From positions 1 to 37,459 of the forward strand of contig JAERSO010000047.1 in NCBI GenBank assembly GCA_016845585.1: a stretch of DNA of 37,459 bases. The letters are read 5' to 3'. Origin of the DNA: Acidimicrobiaceae bacterium (lineage in GTDB: Bacteria > Actinomycetota > Acidimicrobiia > Acidimicrobiales > Aldehydirespiratoraceae). The position numbers were made by a program, and so were the translations under genes. Position 1 is the stretch's first letter. Each line of letters begins with the position of its first letter. Positions 33,004 through 37,459 of this stretch are shown here, piece by piece. The notes under the pieces were generated by a model that saw nothing but the letters and a program-made list of their open reading frames with translations, did not search any database and was not told where the DNA came from.

Positions 33004-35955
33004 TCACGACGACGGGTCGTCGTTCTGCGGTGCGTTTCCCGCGGGTCGGCCCGCACCGGCGATCAGACCGGCGACCCTGGTCGCACGACGAGCCCTGCCG
33101 GTGTCGATGATCGCCGGGAGCACCCAGAAGACCAGAACACATCCTCCGATGACACCCGGGAGGTAGACGGCCAGGGCCGCCACGGTGTCGTCGGCGCCAG
33201 GCGCGACCGCGACTCGCCCGACGAAGGTGAGGAACACGGCCACGGACGCGGCGGCACCGACCCAGAGAGTTCGTCGTTGCAGGTCGTCCACCTCATCGAG
33301 GAGTTCGTCGATCCCGGCCCACCCTTGGGTGCCGGCGGACACGTCGTCCACGAGTCGCTCGGCTTCGCCGACCTCGGCACGAGCGGCGCCGAGATCCCAG
33401 AGCACGGCGTCGGAACTGACGTCGAATCGGCGATGCAGGAAGAGGGCCGCAAGGCCGAGCATGGTCAAGAAGATGCTGAAGATCTCGATCCCCGACCGGC
33501 CGTAGCTCAGCTCCACGTGGGTGTCCGTCGGCACGACCACCATGAGGTTCGGGGCGACCCGATAGGGCCCGTCTCCCCCGCTGACCGTCCAGTTCGGGAA
33601 GAAGCTGGTGCGAACGAGGACGGGCCTTCCGACCTCGTCGACGTCGAAACTGATCGAGAACTCGTCGGCCTCGACTCCCGAGACCTCGACTGGGGCGACG
33701 TCGACACGCGACAGAACCGACGGGTATGCCGCTGCCAACTCGTTCATCATCGCGACCCGACTCTCGGACTCGAGGCCTTCCAGACCGGGCCAGGCCGCCT
33801 CGATCTCGGCGAGCGAGGTGCGCGTCCATTCCTCGGGCCCGTCGGCCGCCACCAGTGGCGCGTCCTCGGACTCCCACCAGGCGACGGTCGGCACGAGCCA
33901 TTCCTCGCCCCCGGCGTCGAGCCCTTCCAGCACCACGGGCTCGTGATCGAGCGGCACGACGAGACCCGAGTCACTCACGACGAAGACGACCCACGCCCCG
34001 GCGGCCGCGATCTCGGTCAGCTCCGGAACGGCGCGGGCCTGTGCCACCGCTTCCTCGGAGAACGCCATGTAGTACCGGACGCCGAGATCCTGGAGATGGC
34101 GCGCCCCGTCGAGCGCGTTGAGGCTGGAATAGGGAAGATCCCGCTGGGCTCGCGATGGCTGCGCCGAGAGCTCCGATTGGAGGAGGAAGTGGTACGGGGT
34201 GGTGGCCGAGGCCTCGAAGTAGAGCCCCTCCATGGAACCGATGCAGCCATCGGTCCAGTGCGGGAGCAGCATTGGGGCCATGGGCGTGCCGTAGCTGCCG
34301 AGCCGGTCGATCCCGTACTCCCACAGCGATCGACCGCACCCGAATTCGGCGCCGACTTCGTCCATCGTGACGACGAGGTAGGCGTATTCGGTCCAGCCGC
34401 TCGCCCCCTCGTATCCATTGAAGTTGTGGCGCAGCCAACCCGGCCCGAGATTGTGTTCGGTGGTGCGCAGCCCCGGCCACCCGTACTCACCGGAGCCATC
34501 GACCCCGCCGAACGGCAGCTGCCGGAGTGGAAGTGCCATCATGACCATCAGCACAACCGACCCGAGAACCACGGGCCCCGCGGCGATCACGGTGCGGGCG
34601 TCGCTCGAGCGAGAGCCCCTCGCAGGCCACGCCTCTGCGACCCAGCGGCCCATCTCGGCCACGGCAAGACCGCCACTCAGGAAGACGGCCAGGTAGTAGA
34701 AGGGCACGATGCGGACGTTCCACAGCCGACCCTCGGGGAGGAGCACGAAGGCCAACGCGAACACCAGCGCCACGATCGACAAGGCCATCCCGAGCCGGAC
34801 GCGACGGATGGCGAACACGACAGCGCCGATGACGGCCAGGATCACGAACAACTGAAGCGGCGGGTCGTTGACGAGGAACTCCTGATCACCGAACGAGCCC
34901 GACCGGTTCCACAGCGCCGCGACGTAGCGGCGCTCCTTGCCCCAACCCATGTCGTTGAGCAGCGACCGGTTCCAGAAGAACGGCAGGACCCAGAATGCCG
35001 CGAGCAGACCGGCCATGGCCCCCATCACCATCGTCCACACCGCCGTGCGCACGCTCGGTCGGGTGAGGACCAGGGCGAACGTGGCGACCAGGGCGAAGAA
35101 GGCGGCGAACAGGTGTGTGAGCCCGGCGAGCGCGATCAGTGCGGCGGAGAGACCTCGCCCCTTGCCGGTCTCGAGGCCTCGCGCCACCACACCGATGTAG
35201 ACGACGGCGATCGTGAGCCCGAGCGAGTAGGCGAACTCGCCGGCCATGGTCGACATCAGATTGCCGCCATAGATGTTGTACGACCGGTCGAACAGGAACG
35301 GCAGCGTCATCACGGCGAGGACGGCCGGCCCGGGGAAGGCCAGTCCGCCCAGCTTGCCTGCGGACCATGCGGCGATCGGCAGCAGCAACATGCCGGCGAC
35401 CACGACGAGCTTCATCGCCTTGCCGTACTCGACCGGCACCACGAGTATCCAGAGAAAGAACGCTGTGGTGTAGATACCGGCGATCCGCGCCATGGTGGTG
35501 CCGTACCGAGGACGGAGCCAGAGGGCGCCCGCCGCGATGGCGACCGATGCCGGAATGGCGAGCCAGGGGGTCAAGCCGACGTTCACGATCACGATCAACA
35601 GCGACGGGATGATCATGTAGAACGTGAACGCTGGGAATCCGGCGTACCAATCCGGTGACCAGCCCGTCAACCGCAGGTCGGGCAACAGGACGTCGCGCAG
35701 GTACGCGGGCGACCAGACGTGAGCGCCCATGTCCCCGCCCGTCGGAGTCGTGGACGTGAACCAGTGGGTGGGCTCGAGACTCGCGAAGACGAAGAGGGTC
35801 GCGCCACCCACGAGCAGGATCGTGATCACCGTCTCCAGGGACGGGCGAGGCCACGAACGCGGTGGGTCCGATGGCGCGACGTCGTCAGTGGGAATCGGCG
35901 GGAGCTCGTCGTCGGTGTGCTCCGGCCCGGTCGTGTCGATCATGGTGTCGCCCAT
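33004..35955 (-). CDS. Large GT-C-like polytopic membrane protein
   Basis: A 983-residue membrane protein. A polar N-terminus of about 38 residues is followed by a first helix and an exposed loop with G-G-D-M-G-A-H-V-W (D75), then W-S-P-D-W-Y-A-G-F-P-A-F-T. This is the acidic first loop plan of GT-C glycosyltransferases and of the PTPS-related membrane domain family. Around a dozen helices lead to about residue 470, then a soluble extracytoplasmic domain (about 480-800), then further helices and a polar tail. GT-C enzymes use polyprenyl-phosphate sugars, which the next gene in the operon could make. The start is ATG 35955, with AGGTGG upstream. The sugar and acceptor are unknown, and a non-enzymatic role is possible. 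Confidence 0.75.
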   Translation of the reverse strand: MGDTMIDTTGPEHTDDELPPIPTDDVAPSDPPRSWPRPSLETVITILLVGGATLFVFASLEPTHWFTSTTPTGGDMGAHVWSPAYLRDVLLPDLRLTGWSPDWYAGFPAFTFYMIIPSLLIVIVNVGLTPWLAIPASVAIAAGALWLRPRYGTTMARIAGIYTTAFFLWILVVPVEYGKAMKLVVVAGMLLLPIAAWSAGKLGGLAFPGPAVLAVMTLPFLFDRSYNIYGGNLMSTMAGEFAYSLGLTIAVVYIGVVARGLETGKGRGLSAALIALAGLTHLFAAFFALVATFALVLTRPSVRTAVWTMVMGAMAGLLAAFWVLPFFWNRSLLNDMGWGKERRYVAALWNRSGSFGDQEFLVNDPPLQLFVILAVIGAVVFAIRRVRLGMALSIVALVFALAFVLLPEGRLWNVRIVPFYYLAVFLSGGLAVAEMGRWVAEAWPARGSRSSDARTVIAAGPVVLGSVVLMVMMALPLRQLPFGGVDGSGEYGWPGLRTTEHNLGPGWLRHNFNGYEGASGWTEYAYLVVTMDEVGAEFGCGRSLWEYGIDRLGSYGTPMAPMLLPHWTDGCIGSMEGLYFEASATTPYHFLLQSELSAQPSRAQRDLPYSSLNALDGARHLQDLGVRYYMAFSEEAVAQARAVPELTEIAAAGAWVVFVVSDSGLVVPLDHEPVVLEGLDAGGEEWLVPTVAWWESEDAPLVAADGPEEWTRTSLAEIEAAWPGLEGLESESRVAMMNELAAAYPSVLSRVDVAPVEVSGVEADEFSISFDVDEVGRPVLVRTSFFPNWTVSGGDGPYRVAPNLMVVVPTDTHVELSYGRSGIEIFSIFLTMLGLAALFLHRRFDVSSDAVLWDLGAARAEVGEAERLVDDVSAGTQGWAGIDELLDEVDDLQRRTLWVGAAASVAVFLTFVGRVAVAPGADDTVAALAVYLPGVIGGCVLVFWVLPAIIDTGRARRATRVAGLIAGAGRPAGNAPQNDDPSS

Positions 35956-35999
35956 GCTGCCACCTGGGCGCGGCTTGATCGCGGCGCCCGATCGGAGTT

Positions 36000-36215
36000 C
36001 TACCGGCGGTACCTCGCACGGGGAGCCTCGGGCTGTCCGAGCTCACCGATCACACCATCGAGATTGGTGAGGCGGCCGTCTCGCTGCCACCAACGCTGAT
36101 CGCAGCGGCTGCAGCTGCACATCGTCCGTTCTCCCGCTCCGACATTGATGGTGATCGTCACCAGAGGGGAATCACAAGCGGGGCAGGCGGGGTTCGACAT
36201 CACAGGATTCGACAT
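36000..36215 (-). CDS. Small zinc-ribbon protein
   Basis: About 71 residues: M-S-N-P-V-M-S-N-P-A-C-P-A-C-D-S, then C-S-C-S-R-C-D-Q-R-W-W. Two cysteine pairs (C-P-A-C and C-S-R-C) about 25 residues apart form a probable zinc ribbon, with a basic C-terminal tail. The function is unknown; small ribbons often bind nucleic acids or partner proteins. I chose ATG 36215, with GGAGAG seven bases before it; a GTG at 36230 with AAGGAGG further upstream is possible and adds five residues. A perfect 19-base palindrome lies about 75 bases upstream, suggesting regulation. Confidence 0.7.
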   Translation of the reverse strand: MSNPVMSNPACPACDSPLVTITINVGAGERTMCSCSRCDQRWWQRDGRLTNLDGVIGELGQPEAPRARYRR

Positions 36216-36288
36216 GGGCGTACTCTCCACTCGGCGTCCAACCTCCTTCGGACACGGAGTGGGCCATTTGAGCCATACATCGCAGATT

Positions 36289-36307
36289 TTCTCACGTTTC
36301 GTGAGAA
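36289..36307. promoter_or_regulatory. Perfect 19-base palindrome, candidate operator
   Basis: TTCTCACG-TTT-CGTGAGAA: 8-bp arms with a 3-base centre. It lies in the 112-base gap between the CPBP protease stop and the zinc-ribbon start, in an AT-richer patch. A short spacer and no following T-run make an operator more likely than a terminator. It does not match CIRCE, HspR or LexA sites. The regulator is unknown. Confidence 0.5.
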
Positions 36308-36327
36308 TTCTGAGGGCTGTGAGTGGT

Positions 36328-37122
36328 TCAGGTCCGGGCGAGGAGGGTGACCACGGCCGTCAGGTTGAAGCCGACATGGGTCCAGATCGCCGTACCGAGA
36401 CGGCCGGTGCGATGCATCACCGAAGCAGCGATGACGGCGAACGCGAAGAGTCCGGGCAACTGCAGCGCCTGGAAGTGTGACGCCGCGAACAGCAGCGAGG
36501 AGGCGCACGTGGCCAGCACCAGTCCGGCGCGACCCATGTCGAGGTGCATGTCGACCAGGCTCTGGTGCAGGAGGCCGCGATAGAGGATCTCCTCGGCGAT
36601 CGGTGCTCCGATCGCGGTCAGCAGGATCAATGCCGCCACGTCGAACGGCGTGTCGACTCCCGCGATCAGGTTTCGGGCGACCGCCTCGACGTCCTGCTCA
36701 CCGAAGATGGCGAACACCGGGATGTACACCAACGGCACGACCACCACCTGGGTCAGGACGCCCAGGGCGAGCCCGATCGGCATGTCGATGGCCCGGAACC
36801 CCCAGTTCAGATCCCGCCGCCACTCGAGCCCTTCGGCGCGGGCCCAGATCGGACCGGCGACGAGGCAGAGCCACAGCGGAATGCTCAGGGCGACGACGAC
36901 ACCGGTCGGTATGCGGTTGTCGTCGAGTGGTGCACCTGCAGCCACCTGCCCCGCGGTGCGGCCGATCTCTGCACCATGGGCAGCGGAGACGTCGATGTCC
37001 CAGCCGCCCGCTTCCACGATCGCGAGTCCGATGAATGCCGCCAGGAGAATCCCTGCGCCGACGGACACGATCGCGACGATGACCCGCCACGACGGTTGTG
37101 GCACCACGGATGGCTCTTCCAT
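36328..37122 (-). CDS. CPBP-family intramembrane metalloprotease
   Basis: A 264-residue polytopic membrane protein. The three ABI/CPBP motifs are present: E-E-I-L-Y-R-G-L-L (EExxxR), F-A-A-S-H-F (FxxxH), and W-T-H-V-G-F-N (HxxxN). The family includes Rce1-like prenyl-protein proteases and bacteriocin-immunity or signalling proteases; the substrate here is unknown. The start is ATG 37122, giving a basic/polar N-terminus before the first helix; longer in-frame starts lie inside the upstream DUF3499-type gene. It is ten bases after that gene's stop and so is likely co-transcribed. No bacteriocin gene is seen nearby. Confidence 0.88.
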   Translation of the reverse strand: MEEPSVVPQPSWRVIVAIVSVGAGILLAAFIGLAIVEAGGWDIDVSAAHGAEIGRTAGQVAAGAPLDDNRIPTGVVVALSIPLWLCLVAGPIWARAEGLEWRRDLNWGFRAIDMPIGLALGVLTQVVVVPLVYIPVFAIFGEQDVEAVARNLIAGVDTPFDVAALILLTAIGAPIAEEILYRGLLHQSLVDMHLDMGRAGLVLATCASSLLFAASHFQALQLPGLFAFAVIAASVMHRTGRLGTAIWTHVGFNLTAVVTLLART

Positions 37123-37132
37123 GTGAGCGTTG

Positions 37133-37361
37133 CTAGCTGACGTAGCGAAGCCGGGTGACGCCGTGTTCCTGGCGACGGTCACGAAGCTCCCAGCCCCGTG
37201 GTGGCTGGGTGCGATCGGCGTGTCGGCGACAGAGGTCATGGTTGGCCGGGTGGTCCTCGCCGACGAGGTCGTCCAACCAGACGATCTGCTGCGCGTAGGC
37301 GTAGGAGAGCGTGGTGTCGGCTGCCTGTCCGCAGCCGGGACGAGCGCACCGGCGATTCATG
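37133..37361 (-). CDS. DUF3499-type small cysteine-rich protein
   Basis: A 75-residue protein: M-N-R-R-C-A-R-P-G-C-G-Q-A-A, then L-S-Y-A-Y-A-Q-Q-I-V-W-L-D-D-L, H-D-L-C-R-R-H-A-D-R, and P-R-G-W. I recognise the actinobacterial DUF3499 family, which lies next to the phosphomannomutase gene in mycobacteria; here it starts the same block but is some 5 kb from the mutase. C5, C10, C52 and the H-x4-C-x2-H context suggest metal binding. Function is unknown. It is shorter than many members. The start is ATG 37361, six bases after TACGGT and with no Shine-Dalgarno. Confidence 0.82.
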
Positions 37362-37367
37362 CGAGCA

Positions 37368-37373
37368 CCGTAA
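37368..37373 (-). promoter_or_regulatory. -10 box of the DUF3499-type gene, leaderless architecture
   Basis: On the minus strand TACGGT is followed by exactly six bases and the ATG. The same hexamer and spacing occur before smpB. Confidence 0.45.
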
Positions 37374-37380
37374 CAGCCGC

Positions 37381-37459
37381 TCACAAATCGGCGATGGATT
37401 CCGATGGAGAGGCCTGCTTCGCACCTCCGAGGCGGATGACCCGCTCGACGGGTCTACAT
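37381..37459 (-). CDS. Possible 3' end of an upstream CDS (partial)
   Basis: One minus-strand frame is open from the window edge to a TGA at 37381 and ends R-V-I-R-L-G-G-A-K-Q-A-S-P-S-E-S-I-A-D-L. The stop lies just before the DUF3499-type promoter, as expected for a preceding gene. Twenty-five residues are too few to identify it, and chance is possible. Confidence 0.3.
   Translation of the reverse strand, partial: CRPVERVIRLGGAKQASPSESIADL

Overview
This is a GC-rich, gene-dense bacterial chromosome segment, most likely from an actinobacterium of the Acidimicrobiia/Ilumatobacter kind. The evidence for this is indirect: a mec-cysM pair like that of Mycobacterium, long-form HPF next to secA, prfB with no programmed frameshift, ftsEX, an F420-type luciferase-like oxidoreductase, a DUF3499-type protein beside a phosphomannomutase, and many apparently leaderless genes. 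Taxonomy is inferred from gene families and order; there is no rRNA. No prophage, insertion sequence, CRISPR array or integrase was seen, and no stretch over about 300 bases lacks a gene.

Layout. (1) 1-2480, plus strand: the end of a Tad/type IV pilus cluster (TadC, a small pilin-like membrane peptide, three TadE/TadG-like pseudopilins), with stop/start overlaps throughout. (2) 2491-6478: cysM and a mec-like JAMM protease (minus), smpB (plus), a large intergenic inverted repeat, a cytochrome P450 (minus) and the tmRNA gene ssrA (plus). smpB and its RNA partner lie about 1.6 kb apart. (3) 6573-15023: an accessory metabolic block holding an uncharacterised protein with kinase-like motifs, a thiolase with altered catalytic residues, two acyl-CoA dehydrogenases, a beta-lactamase-fold esterase, a broken alpha/beta-hydrolase, an SDR and an SMP-30-like lactonase. 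(4) 15048-23730, minus strand: the conserved actinobacterial core comF-hpf-(response regulator)-secA-prfB-(NTF2-like)-(lipoprotein)-ftsE-ftsX. The lipoprotein carries FtsX ectodomain-like sequence. (5) 23801-26318, minus: an LLM oxidoreductase with two crotonases. (6) 26439-37459, minus: a sugar-nucleotide and envelope block (DUF3499, CPBP protease, zinc ribbon, GT-C membrane protein, GtrA-GT2 fusion, phosphomannomutase, Trm112-like, SIS protein, ManA), ending with ahcY.

How the parts fit. Block 6 reads as a pathway: ManA makes mannose-6-phosphate, the mutase makes mannose-1-phosphate, and a DPM1-like GT2 with a GtrA anchor plus a GT-C-like protein could use the activated sugar at the membrane. 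Block 4 combines protein export (SecA), translation termination (RF2), ribosome hibernation (HPF) and divisome control (FtsEX). Blocks 3 and 5 look like acyl-CoA (fatty acid or steroid side-chain) catabolism.

The strongest points for follow-up are: the FtsX-ectodomain lipoprotein in the ftsEX operon; the thiolase lacking two of four canonical active-site residues; the kinase-like uncharacterised protein; a recurring TANNNT-N6-8-start architecture at eight genes; the three-copy inverted repeat at 4527-4633; and the frameshifted hydrolase.
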